From assembly GCA_963680875.1 (NCBI GenBank), contig OY804585.1, positions 30,432,186 through 30,496,185 on the forward strand: DNA of 64,000 nt. The letters run 5' to 3'. Source of the stretch: Bathymodiolus brooksi (Eukaryota > Mollusca > Bivalvia > Mytilida > Modiolidae). Numbering within the stretch: the stretch's first letter is position 1; every line of letters begins with the position of its first letter. Below the pieces are notes generated by a model that saw only the letters and a list, made by a program, of their open reading frames with translations, ran no database searches and had not been told where the DNA came from. Positions 1-13,600 of the stretch are shown piece by piece. A program made the position numbers and the translations under genes.

Positions 1-61
1 TACCTCTCATTCCTTCGTTTCATGGTCCATGAAAATTAGCTACCTGCCCATAACAATTAGC
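1..61 (+). repeat. Representative 61-bp composite unit of the satellite
   Basis: The first full composite in the window is a 40-bp module followed by a 21-bp module. Within the 40-mer, the 8-bp arms TTTCATGG and CCATGAAA surround a single T, making an almost perfect 17-bp dyad. Variable sites seen across the array are CTCTCAT/CTCGCAT/CTTGCAT near the start, CCTTCG/CCTACG, CATGAAAA/CATGCAAA after the dyad, and CCATAAAA/CCATGAAA/CTATAAAA in the 21-mer. This particular copy has the rarer TAACAATT form of the 21-mer at position 51. Confidence 0.95.
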
Positions 62-1337
62 TACCTCTCATTCCTTCGTTTCATGGTCCATGAAAATTAG
101 CTACCTGCCCATAAAAATTAGCTACCTCGCATTCCTTCGTTTCATGGTCCATGAAAATTAGCTACCTGCCTATAAAAATTAGCTACCTCTCATTCCTTCG
201 TTTCATGGTCCATGAAAATTAGCTACCTGCCCATGAAAATTAGCTACCTCGCATTCCTTCGTTTCATGGTCCATGAAAATTAGCTACCTCGCATCTCGCA
301 TTCCTTCGTTTCATGGTCCATGAAAATTAGCTACCTGCCCATAAAAATTAGCTACCTCGCATTCCTTCGTTTCATGGTCCATGAAAATTAGCTACCTGCC
401 TATAAAAATTAGCTACCTCTCATTCCTTCGTTTCATGGTCCATGAAAATTAGCTACCTCGCATCTCGCATTCCTTCGTTTCATGGTCCATGAAAATTAGC
501 TACCTGCCTATAAAAATTAGCTACCTCTCATTCCTTCGTTTCATGGTCCATGAAAATTAGCTACCTGCCCATGAAAATTAGCTACCTCTCATTCCTTCGT
601 TTCATGGTCCATGCAAATTAGCTACCTGCCCATAAAAATTAGCTACCTCTCATTCCTTCGTTTCATGGTCCATGAAAATTAGCTACCTGCCCATGAAAAT
701 TAGCTACCTCTCATTCCTTCGTTTCATGGTCCATGAAAATTAGCTACCTGCCCATAAAAATTAGCTACCTCGCATTCCTTCGTTTCATGGTCCATGAAAA
801 TTAGCTACCTGCCCATAAAAATTAGCTACCTCGCATTCCTTCGTTTCATGGTCCATGAAAATTAGCTACCTGCCCATGAAAATTAGCTACCTCGCATTCC
901 TACGTTTCATGGTCCATGAAAATTAGCTACCTGCCCATAAAAATTAGCTACCTCGCATTCCTTCGTTTCATGGTCCATGAAAATTAGCTACCTGCCCATG
1001 AAAATTAGCTACCTCTCATTCCTTCGTTTCATGGTCCATGAAAATTAGCTACCTGCCCATAAAAATTAGCTACCTCGCATTCCTTCGTTTCATGGTCCAT
1101 GAAAATTAGCTACCTGCCCATGAAAATTAGCTACCTCGCATTCCTACGTTTCATGGTCCATGAAAACTAGCTACCTGCCCATAAAAATTAGCTACCTCGC
1201 ATTCCTTCGTTTCATGGTCCATGAAAATTAGCTACCTGCCCATAAAAATTAGCTACCTCTCATTCCTTCGTTTCATGGTCCATGAAAATTAGCTACCTCG
1301 CATTCCTTCGTTTCATGGTCCATGAAAATTAGCTACC

Positions 1338-1350
1338 TCGCATCTCGCAT
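1338..1350 (+). repeat. First clear example region of the 47-bp variant module (CTCGCAT duplicated)
   Basis: Here the 40-mer starts CTACCTCGCATCTCGCAT instead of CTACCTCGCAT, a 7-bp tandem duplication that lengthens the module to 47 bp. The same form recurs dozens of times through the array (for example near 295, 462, 2050, 3391, 9981, 15250, 26025, 42708 and 53199). It nearly always follows a 40-mer directly, without a 21-mer between them. One copy near 6900 has drifted to CTCGCATCTCTCAT. Because it recurs in the same neighbourhood of modules, it marks the start of a higher-order unit. Confidence 0.85.
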
Positions 1351-4300
1351 TCCTTCGTTTCATGGTCCATGAAAATTAGCTACCTGCCCATAAAAATTAG
1401 CTACCTCGCATTCCTTCGTTTCATGGTCCATGAAAATTAGCTACCTGCCTATAAAAATTAGCTACCTCTCATTCCTTCGTTTCATGGTCCATGAAAATTA
1501 GCTACCTGCCCATGAAAATTAGCTACCTCTCATTCCTTCGTTTCATGGTCCATGCAAATTAGCTACCTGCCCATAAAAATTAGCTACCTCTCATTCCTTC
1601 GTTTCATGGTCCATGAAAATTAGCTACCTGCCCATGAAAATTAGCTACCTCTCATTCCTTCGTTTCATGGTCCATGAAAATTAGCTACCTGCCCATAAAA
1701 ATTAGCTACCTCGCATTCCTTCGTTTCATGGTCCATGAAAATTAGCTACCTGCCCATAAAAATTAGCTACCTCGCATTCCTTCGTTTCATGGTCCATGAA
1801 AATTAGCTACCTGCCCATGAAAATTAGCTACCTCGCATTCCTACGTTTCATGGTCCATGAAAATTAGCTACCTGCCCATAAAAATTAGCTACCTCGCATT
1901 CCTTCGTTTCATGGTCCATGAAAATTAGCTACCTGCCTATAAAAATTAGCTACCTCTCATTCCTTCGTTTCATGGTCCATGAAAATTAGCTACCTGCCCA
2001 TGAAAATTAGCTACCTCGCATTCCTTCGTTTCATGGTCCATGAAAATTAGCTACCTCGCATCTCGCATTCCTTCGTTTCATGGTCCATGAAAATTAGCTA
2101 CCTGCCTATAAAAATTAGCTACCTCTCATTCCTTCGTTTCATGGTCCATGAAAATTAGCTACCTGCCCATGAAAATTAGCTACCTCTCATTCCTTCGTTT
2201 CATGGTCCATGCAAATTAGCTACCTGCCCATAAAAATTAGCTACCTCTCATTCCTTCGTTTCATGGTCCATGAAAATTAGCTACCTCGCATCTCGCATTC
2301 CTTCGTTTCATGGTCCATGAAAATTAGCTACCTGCCCATAAAAATTAGCTACCTCTCATTCCTTCGTTTCATGGTCCATGAAAATTAGCTACCTCTCATT
2401 CCTTCGTTTCATGGTCCATGCAAATTAGCTACCTGCCCATGAAAATTAGCTACCTCTCATTCCTTCGTTTCATGGTCCATGAAAATTAGCTACCTGCCCA
2501 TAAAAATTAGCTACCTCGCATTCCTTCGTTTCATGGTCCATGAAAATTAGCTACCTGCCTATAAAAATTAGCTACCTCTCATTCCTTCGTTTCATGGTCC
2601 ATGAAAATTAGCTACCTGCCCATGAAAATTAGCTACCTCTCGTTCCTTCGTTTCATGGTCCATGCAAATTAGCTACCTGCCCATAAAAATTAGCTACCTC
2701 TCATTCCTTCGTTTCATGGTCCATGAAAATTAGCTACCTGCCCATGAAAATTAGCTACCTCTCATTCCTTCGTTTCATGGTCCATGAAAATTAGCTACCT
2801 GCCTATAAAAATTAGCTACCTCTCATTCCTTCGTTTCATGGTCCATGAAAATTAGCTACCTCTCATTCCTTCGTTTCATGGTCCATGCAAATTAGCTACC
2901 TGCCCATGAAAATTAGCTACCTCTCATTCCTTCGTTTCATGGTCCATGAAAATTAGCTACCTGCCCATAAAAATTAGCTACCTCGCATTCCTTCGTTTCA
3001 TGGTCCATGAAAATTAGCTACCTGCCCATAAAAATTAGCTACCTCGCATTCCTTCGTTTCATGGTCCATGAAAATTAGCTACCTCGCATTCCTACGTTTC
3101 ATGGTCCATGAAAATTTGCTACCTGCCCATAAAAATTAGCTACCTCGCATTCCTTCGTTTCATGGTCCATGAAAATTAGCTACCTGCCCATGAAAATTAG
3201 CTACCTCTCATTCCTTCGTTTCATGGTCCATGAAAATTAGCTACCTGCCCATAAAAATTAGCTACCTTGCATTCCTTCGTTTCATGGTCCATGAAAATTA
3301 GCTATCTGCCCATGAAAATTAGCTACCTCGCATTCCTTCGTTTCATGGTCCATGAAAATTAGCTACCTGCCCATAAAAATTAGCTACCTCGCATCTCGCA
3401 TTCCTTCGTTTCATGGTCCATGAAAATTAGCTACCTGCCTATAAAAATTAGCTACCTCTCATTCCTTCGTTTCATGGTCCATGAAAATTAGCTACCTGCC
3501 CATAAAAATTAGCTACCTCTCATTCCTTCGTTTCATGGTCCATGAAAATTAGCTACCTGCCCATAAAAATTAGCTACCTCGCATTCCTTCGTTTCATGGT
3601 CCATGAAAATTAGCTACCTGCCTATAAAAATTAGCTACCTCTCATTCCTTCGTTTCATGGTCCATGAAAATTAGCTACCTGCCCATGAAAATTAGCTACC
3701 TCGCATTCCTTCGTTTCATGGTCCATGAAAATTAGCTACCTCGCATCTCGCATTCCTTCGTTTCATGGTCCATGAAAATTAGCTACCTGCCTATAAAAAT
3801 TAGCTACCTCGCATTCCTTCGTTTCATGGTCCATGAAAATTAGCTACCTGCCCATGAAAATTAGCTACCTCTCATTCCTTCGTTTCATGGTCCATGCAAA
3901 TTAGCTACCTGCCCATAAAAATTAGCTACCTCTCATTCCTTCGTTTCATGGTCCATGAAAATTAGCTACCTCGCATCTCGCATTCCTTCGTTTCATGGTC
4001 CATGAAAATTAGCTACCTGCCCATAAAAATTAGCTACCTCTCATTCCTTCGTTTCATGGTCCATGAAAATTAGCTACCTCTCATTCCTTCGTTTCATGGT
4101 CCATGCAAATTAGCTACCTGCCCATGAAAATTAGCTACCTCTCATTCCTTCGTTTCATGGTCCATGAAAATTAGCTACCTGCCCATAAAAATTAGCTACC
4201 TCGCATTCCTTCGTTTCATGGTCCATGAAAACTAGCTACCTGCCCATAAAAATTAGCTACCTCGCATTCCTTCGTTTCATGGTCCATGAAAATTAGCTAC

Positions 4301-5095
4301 CTGCCCATAAAAATTAGCTACCTCTCATTCCTTCGTTTCATGGTCCATGAAAATTAGCTACCTGCCCATGAAAATTAGCTACCTCGCATTCCTTCGTTTC
4401 ATGGTCCATGAAAATTAGCTACCTCGCATCTCGCATTCCTTCGTTTCATGGTCCATGAAAATTAGCTACCTGCCCATAAAAATTAGCTACCTCGCATTCC
4501 TTCGTTTCATGGTCCATGAAAATTAGCTACCTGCCTATAAAAATTAGCTACCTCTCATTCCTTCGTTTCATGGTCCATGAAAATTAGCTACCTGCCCATG
4601 AAAATTAGCTACCTCTCATTCCTTCGTTTCATGGTCCATGCAAATTAGCTACCTGCCCATAAAAATTAGCTACCTCTCATTCCTTCGTTTCATGGTCCAT
4701 GAAAATTAGCTACCTGCCCATGAAAATTAGCTACCTCTCATTCCTTCGTTTCATGGTCCATGAAAATTAGCTACCTGCCCATAAAAATTAGCTACCTCGC
4801 ATTCCTTCGTTTCATGGTCCATGAAAATTAGCTACCTGCCCATAAAAATTAGCTACCTCGCATTCCTTCGTTTCATGGTCCATGAAAATTAGCTACCTGC
4901 CCATGAAAATTAGCTACCTCGCATTCCTACGTTTCATGGTCCATGAAAATTAGCTACCTGCCCATAAAAATTAGCTACCTCGCATTCCTTCGTTTCATGG
5001 TCCATGAAAATTAGCTACCTGCCTATAAAAATTAGCTACCTCTCATTCCTTCGTTTCATGGTCCATGAAAATTAGCTACCTGCCCATGAAAATTA
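1343..5095. repeat. Satellite block A, copied at +5557 bp
   Basis: Rare variant markers in this block reappear at one fixed offset. The CTCGCAT duplication ending at 1343 matches 6900, the CGTTCC variant at 2641 matches 8198, AAAATTTGCT at 3111 matches 8668, AAAACTAG at 4228 matches 9785, and a 47-bp module at 4424 matches 9981. All differ by exactly 5557 bp. Further left the offset becomes 5536 (901 to 6437, 1163 to 6699), a difference of exactly one 21-mer. The module order diverges after about 5095. Edges are read by eye and approximate. Confidence 0.8.
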
Positions 5096-6899
5096 GCTAC
5101 CTCGCATTCCTTCGTTTCATGGTCCATGAAAATTAGCTACCTCGCATCTCGCATTCCTTCGTTTCATGGTCCATGAAAATTAGCTACCTGCCTATAAAAA
5201 TTAGCTACCTCTCATTCCTTCGTTTCATGGTCCATGAAAATTAGCTACCTGCCCATGAAAATTAGCTACCTCTCATTCCTTCGTTTCATGGTCCATGCAA
5301 ATTAGCTACCTGCCCATAAAAATTAGCTACCTCTCATTCCTTCGTTTCATGGTCCATGAAAATTAGCTACCTCGCATCTCGCATTCCTTCGTTTCATGGT
5401 CCATGAAAATTAGCTACCTGCCCATAAAAATTAGCTACCTCTCATTCCTTCGTTTCATGGTCCATGAAAATTAGCTACCTGCCCATGAAAATTAGCTACC
5501 TCGCATTCCTTCGTTTCATGGTCCATGAAAATTAGCTACCTCGCATCTCGCATTCCTTCGTTTCATGGTCCATGAAAATTAGCTACCTGCCCATAAAAAT
5601 TAGCTACCTCGCATTCCTTCGTTTCATGGTCCATGAAAATTAGCTACCTGCCTATAAAAATTAGCTACCTCTCATTCCTTCGTTTCATGGTCCATGAAAA
5701 TTAGCTACCTCGCATCTCGCATTCCTTCGTTTCATGGTCCATGAAAATTAGCTACCTGCCTATAAAAATTAGCTACCTCTCATTCCTTCGTTTCATGGTC
5801 CATGAAAATTAGCTACCTGCCCATGAAAATTAGCTACCTCTCATTCCTTCGTTTCATGGTCCATGCAAATTAGCTACCTGCCCATAAAAATTAGCTACCT
5901 CTCATTCCTTCGTTTCATGGTCCATGAAAATTAGCTACCTGCCCATGAAAATTAGCTACCTCTCATTCCTTCGTTTCATGGTCCATGAAAATTAGCTACC
6001 TGCCCATAAAAATTAGCTACCTCGCATTCCTTCGTTTCATGGTCCATGAAAATTAGCTACCTGCCCATACAAATTAGCTACCTCTCATTCCTTCGTTTCA
6101 TGGTCCATGAAAATTAGCTACCTGCCTATAAAAATTAGCTACCTCTCATTCCTTCGTTTCATGGTCCATGAAAATTAGCTACCTCTCATTCCTTCGTTTC
6201 ATGGTCCATGCAAATTAGCTACCTGCCCATGAAAATTAGCTACCTCTCATTCCTTCGTTTCATGGTCCATGAAAATTAGCTACCTGCCCATAAAAATTAG
6301 CTACCTCGCATTCCTTCGTTTCATGGTCCATGAAAATTAGCTACCTGCCCATAAAAATTAGCTACCTCGCATTCCTTCGTTTCATGGTCCATGAAAATTA
6401 GCTACCTGCCCATGAAAATTAGCTACCTCGCATTCCTACGTTTCATGGTCCATGAAAATTAGCTACCTGCCCATAAAAATTAGCTACCTCGCATTCCTTC
6501 GTTTCATGGTCCATGAAAATTAGCTACCTGCCCATGAAAATTAGCTACCTCTCATTCCTTCGTTTCATGGTCCATGAAAATTAGCTACCTGCCCATAAAA
6601 ATTAGCTACCTCGCATTCCTTCGTTTCATGGTCCATGAAAATTAGCTACCTGCCCATGAAAATTAGCTACCTCGCATTCCTACGTTTCATGGTCCATGAA
6701 AACTAGCTACCTGCCCATAAAAATTAGCTACCTCGCATTCCTTCGTTTCATGGTCCATGAAAATTAGCTACCTGCCCATAAAAATTAGCTACCTCTCATT
6801 CCTTCGTTTCATGGTCCATGAAAATTAGCTACCTGCCCATGAAAATTAGCTACCTCGCATTCCTTCGTTTCATGGTCCATGAAAATTAGCTACCTCGCA

Positions 6900-9800
6900 T
6901 CTCTCATTCCTTCGTTTCATGGTCCATGAAAATTAGCTACCTGCCCATAAAAATTAGCTACCTCGCATTCCTTCGTTTCATGGTCCATGAAAATTAGCTA
7001 CCTGCCTATAAAAATTAGCTACCTCTCATTCCTTCGTTTCATGGTCCATGAAAATTAGCTACCTGCCCATGAAAATTAGCTACCTCTCATTCCTTCGTTT
7101 CATGGTCCATGCAAATTAGCTACCTGCCCATAAAAATTAGCTACCTCTCATTCCTTCGTTTCATGGTCCATGAAAATTAGCTACCTGCCCATGAAAATTA
7201 GCTACCTCTCATTCCTTCGTTTCATGGTCCATGAAAATTAGCTACCTGCCCATAAAAATTAGCTACCTCGCATTCCTTCGTTTCATGGTCCATGAAAATT
7301 AGCTACCTGCCCATAAAAATTAGCTACCTCGCATTCCTTCGTTTCATGGTCCATGAAAATTAGCTACCTGCCCATGAAAATTAGCTACCTCGCATTCCTA
7401 CGTTTCATGGTCCATGAAAATTAGCTACCTGCCCATAAAAATTAGCTACCTCGCATTCCTTCGTTTCATGGTCCATGAAAATTAGCTACCTGCCTATAAA
7501 AATTAGCTACCTCTCATTCCTTCGTTTCATGGTCCATGAAAATTAGCTACCTGCCCATGAAAATTAGCTACCTCGCATTCCTTCGTTTCATGGTCCATGA
7601 AAATTAGCTACCTCGCATCTCGCATTCCTTCGTTTCATGGTCCATGAAAATTAGCTACCTGCCTATAAAAATTAGCTACCTCTCATTCCTTCGTTTCATG
7701 GTCCATGAAAATTAGCTACCTGCCCATGAAAATTAGCTACCTCTCATTCCTTCGTTTCATGGTCCATGCAAATTAGCTACCTGCCCATAAAAATTAGCTA
7801 CCTCTCATTCCTTCGTTTCATGGTCCATGAAAATTAGCTACCTCGCATCTCGCATTCCTTCGTTTCATGGTCCATGAAAATTAGCTACCTGCCCATAAAA
7901 ATTAGCTACCTCTCATTCCTTCGTTTCATGGTCCATGAAAATTAGCTACCTCTCATTCCTTCGTTTCATGGTCCATGCAAATTAGCTACCTGCCCATGAA
8001 AATTAGCTACCTCTCATTCCTTCGTTTCATGGTCCATGAAAATTAGCTACCTGCCCATAAAAATTAGCTACCTCGCATTCCTTCGTTTCATGGTCCATGA
8101 AAATTAGCTACCTGCCTATAAAAATTAGCTACCTCTCATTCCTTCGTTTCATGGTCCATGAAAATTAGCTACCTGCCCATGAAAATTAGCTACCTCTCGT
8201 TCCTTCGTTTCATGGTCCATGCAAATTAGCTACCTGCCCATAAAAATTAGCTACCTCTCATTCCTTCGTTTCATGGTCCATGAAAATTAGCTACCTGCCC
8301 ATGAAAATTAGCTACCTCTCATTCCTTCGTTTCATGGTCCATGAAAATTAGCTACCTGCCTATAAAAATTAGCTACCTCTCATTCCTTCGTTTCATGGTC
8401 CATGAAAATTAGCTACCTCTCATTCCTTCGTTTCATGGTCCATGCAAATTAGCTACCTGCCCATGAAAATTAGCTACCTCTCATTCCTTCGTTTCATGGT
8501 CCATGAAAATTAGCTACCTGCCCATAAAAATTAGCTACCTCGCATTCCTTCGTTTCATGGTCCATGAAAATTAGCTACCTGCCCATAAAAATTAGCTACC
8601 TCGCATTCCTTCGTTTCATGGTCCATGAAAATTAGCTACCTCGCATTCCTACGTTTCATGGTCCATGAAAATTTGCTACCTGCCCATAAAAATTAGCTAC
8701 CTCGCATTCCTTCGTTTCATGGTCCATGAAAATTAGCTACCTGCCCATGAAAATTAGCTACCTCTCATTCCTTCGTTTCATGGTCCATGAAAATTAGCTA
8801 CCTGCCCATAAAAATTAGCTACCTTGCATTCCTTCGTTTCATGGTCCATGAAAATTAGCTATCTGCCCATGAAAATTAGCTACCTCGCATTCCTTCGTTT
8901 CATGGTCCATGAAAATTAGCTACCTGCCCATAAAAATTAGCTACCTCGCATCTCGCATTCCTTCGTTTCATGGTCCATGAAAATTAGCTACCTGCCTATA
9001 AAAATTAGCTACCTCTCATTCCTTCGTTTCATGGTCCATGAAAATTAGCTACCTGCCCATAAAAATTAGCTACCTCTCATTCCTTCGTTTCATGGTCCAT
9101 GAAAATTAGCTACCTGCCCATAAAAATTAGCTACCTCGCATTCCTTCGTTTCATGGTCCATGAAAATTAGCTACCTGCCTATAAAAATTAGCTACCTCTC
9201 ATTCCTTCGTTTCATGGTCCATGAAAATTAGCTACCTGCCCATGAAAATTAGCTACCTCGCATTCCTTCGTTTCATGGTCCATGAAAATTAGCTACCTCG
9301 CATCTCGCATTCCTTCGTTTCATGGTCCATGAAAATTAGCTACCTGCCTATAAAAATTAGCTACCTCGCATTCCTTCGTTTCATGGTCCATGAAAATTAG
9401 CTACCTGCCCATGAAAATTAGCTACCTCTCATTCCTTCGTTTCATGGTCCATGCAAATTAGCTACCTGCCCATAAAAATTAGCTACCTCTCATTCCTTCG
9501 TTTCATGGTCCATGAAAATTAGCTACCTCGCATCTCGCATTCCTTCGTTTCATGGTCCATGAAAATTAGCTACCTGCCCATAAAAATTAGCTACCTCTCA
9601 TTCCTTCGTTTCATGGTCCATGAAAATTAGCTACCTCTCATTCCTTCGTTTCATGGTCCATGCAAATTAGCTACCTGCCCATGAAAATTAGCTACCTCTC
9701 ATTCCTTCGTTTCATGGTCCATGAAAATTAGCTACCTGCCCATAAAAATTAGCTACCTCGCATTCCTTCGTTTCATGGTCCATGAAAACTAGCTACCTGC

Positions 9801-10652
9801 CCATAAAAATTAGCTACCTCGCATTCCTTCGTTTCATGGTCCATGAAAATTAGCTACCTGCCCATAAAAATTAGCTACCTCTCATTCCTTCGTTTCATGG
9901 TCCATGAAAATTAGCTACCTGCCCATGAAAATTAGCTACCTCGCATTCCTTCGTTTCATGGTCCATGAAAATTAGCTACCTCGCATCTCGCATTCCTTCG
10001 TTTCATGGTCCATGAAAATTAGCTACCTGCCCATAAAAATTAGCTACCTCGCATTCCTTCGTTTCATGGTCCATGAAAATTAGCTACCTGCCTATAAAAA
10101 TTAGCTACCTCTCATTCCTTCGTTTCATGGTCCATGAAAATTAGCTACCTGCCCATGAAAATTAGCTACCTCTCATTCCTTCGTTTCATGGTCCATGCAA
10201 ATTAGCTACCTGCCCATAAAAATTAGCTACCTCTCATTCCTTCGTTTCATGGTCCATGAAAATTAGCTACCTGCCCATGAAAATTAGCTACCTCTCATTC
10301 CTTCGTTTCATGGTCCATGAAAATTAGCTACCTGCCCATAAAAATTAGCTACCTCGCATTCCTTCGTTTCATGGTCCATGAAAATTAGCTACCTGCCCAT
10401 AAAAATTAGCTACCTCGCATTCCTTCGTTTCATGGTCCATGAAAATTAGCTACCTGCCCATGAAAATTAGCTACCTCGCATTCCTACGTTTCATGGTCCA
10501 TGAAAATTAGCTACCTGCCCATAAAAATTAGCTACCTCGCATTCCTTCGTTTCATGGTCCATGAAAATTAGCTACCTGCCTATAAAAATTAGCTACCTCT
10601 CATTCCTTCGTTTCATGGTCCATGAAAATTAGCTACCTGCCCATGAAAATTA
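6900..10652. repeat. Satellite block A', second copy of block A
   Basis: This is the partner of 1343-5095 at +5557 bp with the same order of modules and the same rare variants. After about 10652 the left copy goes to a CTCGCAT module and this copy to a CTCTCAT module, which marks the right limit of shared order. The CATACAAATT variant at about 6067 and again at about 10886 sits outside this register, so further rearrangement is layered on top. Confidence 0.78.
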
Positions 10653-13600
10653 GCTACCTCTCATTCCTTCGTTTCATGGTCCATGCAAATTAGCTACCTG
10701 CCCATAAAAATTAGCTACCTCTCATTCCTTCGTTTCATGGTCCATGAAAATTAGCTACCTGCCCATGAAAATTAGCTACCTCTCATTCCTTCGTTTCATG
10801 GTCCATGAAAATTAGCTACCTGCCCATAAAAATTAGCTACCTCGCATTCCTTCGTTTCATGGTCCATGAAAATTAGCTACCTGCCCATACAAATTAGCTA
10901 CCTCTCATTCCTTCGTTTCATGGTCCATGAAAATTAGCTACCTGCCCATAAAAATTAGCTACCTCTCATTCCTTCGTTTCATGGTCCATGAAAATTAGCT
11001 ACCTCTCATTCCTTCGTTTCATGGTCCATGCAAATTAGCTACCTGCCCATGAAAATTAGCTACCTCTCATTCCTTCGTTTCATGGTCCATGAAAATTAGC
11101 TACCTGCCCATAAAAATTAGCTACCTCGCATTCCTTCGTTTCATGGTCCATGAAAACTAGCTACCTGCCCATAAAAATTAGCTACCTCGCATTCCTTCGT
11201 TTCATGGTCCATGAAAATTAGCTACCTGCCCATAAAAATTAGCTACCTCTCATTCCTTCGTTTCATGGTCCATGAAAATTAGCTACCTGCCCATGAAAAT
11301 TAGCTACCTCGCATTCCTTCGTTTCATGGTCCATGAAAATTAGCTACCTCGCATCTCGCATTCCTTCGTTTCATGGTCCATGAAAATTAGCTACCTGCCC
11401 ATAAAAATTAGCTACCTCGCATTCCTTCGTTTCATGGTCCATGAAAATTAGCTACCTGCCTATAAAAATTAGCTACCTCTCATTCCTTCGTTTCATGGTC
11501 CATGAAAATTAGCTACCTGCCCATGAAAATTAGCTACCTCTCATTCCTTCGTTTCATGGTCCATGCAAATTAGCTACCTGCCCATAAAAATTAGCTACCT
11601 CTCATTCCTTCGTTTCATGGTCCATGAAAATTAGCTACCTGCCCATGAAAATTAGCTACCTCTCATTCCTTCGTTTCATGGTCCATGAAAATTAGCTACC
11701 TGCCCATAAAAATTAGCTACCTCGCATTCCTTCGTTTCATGGTCCATGAAAATTAGCTACCTGCCCATAAAAATTAGCTACCTCGCATTCCTTCGTTTCA
11801 TGGTCCATGAAAATTAGCTACCTGCCCATGAAAATTAGCTACCTCGCATTCCTACGTTTCATGGTCCATGAAAATTAGCTACCTGCCCATAAAAATTAGC
11901 TACCTCGCATTCCTTCGTTTCATGGTCCATGAAAATTAGCTACCTGCCTATAAAAATTAGCTACCTCTCATTCCTTCGTTTCATGGTCCATGAAAATTAG
12001 CTACCTGCCCATGAAAATTAGCTACCTCGCATTCCTTCGTTTCATGGTCCATGAAAATTAGCTACCTCGCATCTCGCATTCCTTCGTTTCATGGTCCATG
12101 AAAATTAGCTACCTGCCTATAAAAATTAGCTACCTCTCATTCCTTCGTTTCATGGTCCATGAAAATTAGCTACCTGCCCATGAAAATTAGCTACCTCTCA
12201 TTCCTTCGTTTCATGGTCCATGCAAATTAGCTACCTGCCCATAAAAATTAGCTACCTCTCATTCCTTCGTTTCATGGTCCATGAAAATTAGCTACCTCGC
12301 ATCTCGCATTCCTTCGTTTCATGGTCCATGAAAATTAGCTACCTGCCCATAAAAATTAGCTACCTCTCATTCCTTCGTTTCATGGTCCATGAAAATTAGC
12401 TACCTCTCATTCCTTCGTTTCATGGTCCATGCAAATTAGCTACCTGCCCATGAAAATTAGCTACCTCTCATTCCTTCGTTTCATGGTCCATGAAAATTAG
12501 CTACCTGCCCATAAAAATTAGCTACCTCGCATTCCTTCGTTTCATGGTCCATGAAAATTAGCTACCTGCCTATAAAAATTAGCTACCTCTCATTCCTTCG
12601 TTTCATGGTCCATGAAAATTAGCTACCTGCCCATGAAAATTAGCTACCTCTCGTTCCTTCGTTTCATGGTCCATGCAAATTAGCTACCTGCCCATAAAAA
12701 TTAGCTACCTCTCATTCCTTCGTTTCATGGTCCATGAAAATTAGCTACCTGCCCATGAAAATTAGCTACCTCTCATTCCTTCGTTTCATGGTCCATGAAA
12801 ATTAGCTACCTGCCTATAAAAATTAGCTACCTCTCATTCCTTCGTTTCATGGTCCATGAAAATTAGCTACCTCTCATTCCTTCGTTTCATGGTCCATGCA
12901 AATTAGCTACCTGCCCATGAAAATTAGCTACCTCTCATTCCTTCGTTTCATGGTCCATGAAAATTAGCTACCTGCCCATAAAAATTAGCTACCTCGCATT
13001 CCTTCGTTTCATGGTCCATGAAAATTAGCTACCTGCCCATAAAAATTAGCTACCTCGCATTCCTTCGTTTCATGGTCCATGAAAATTAGCTACCTGCCCA
13101 TGAAAATTAGCTACCTCGCATTCCTACGTTTCATGGTCCATGAAAATTTGCTACCTGCCCATAAAAATTAGCTACCTCGCATTCCTTCGTTTCATGGTCC
13201 ATGAAAATTAGCTACCTGCCCATGAAAATTAGCTACCTCTCATTCCTTCGTTTCATGGTCCATGAAAATTAGCTACCTGCCCATAAAAATTAGCTACCTT
13301 GCATTCCTTCGTTTCATGGTCCATGAAAATTAGCTATCTGCCCATGAAAATTAGCTACCTCGCATTCCTTCGTTTCATGGTCCATGAAAATTAGCTACCT
13401 GCCCATAAAAATTAGCTACCTCGCATCTCGCATTCCTTCGTTTCATGGTCCATGAAAATTAGCTACCTGCCTATAAAAATTAGCTACCTCTCATTCCTTC
13501 GTTTCATGGTCCATGAAAATTAGCTACCTGCCCATAAAAATTAGCTACCTCTCATTCCTTCGTTTCATGGTCCATGAAAATTAGCTACCTGCCCATAAAA

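Noticed and set aside
15..31. CENP-B box in the 40-mer (CTTCGTTTCATGGTCCA)
   Set aside because: TTCG and the central A match the box, but the required CGGG half is GTCC with no matching base, so only half the motif is present.
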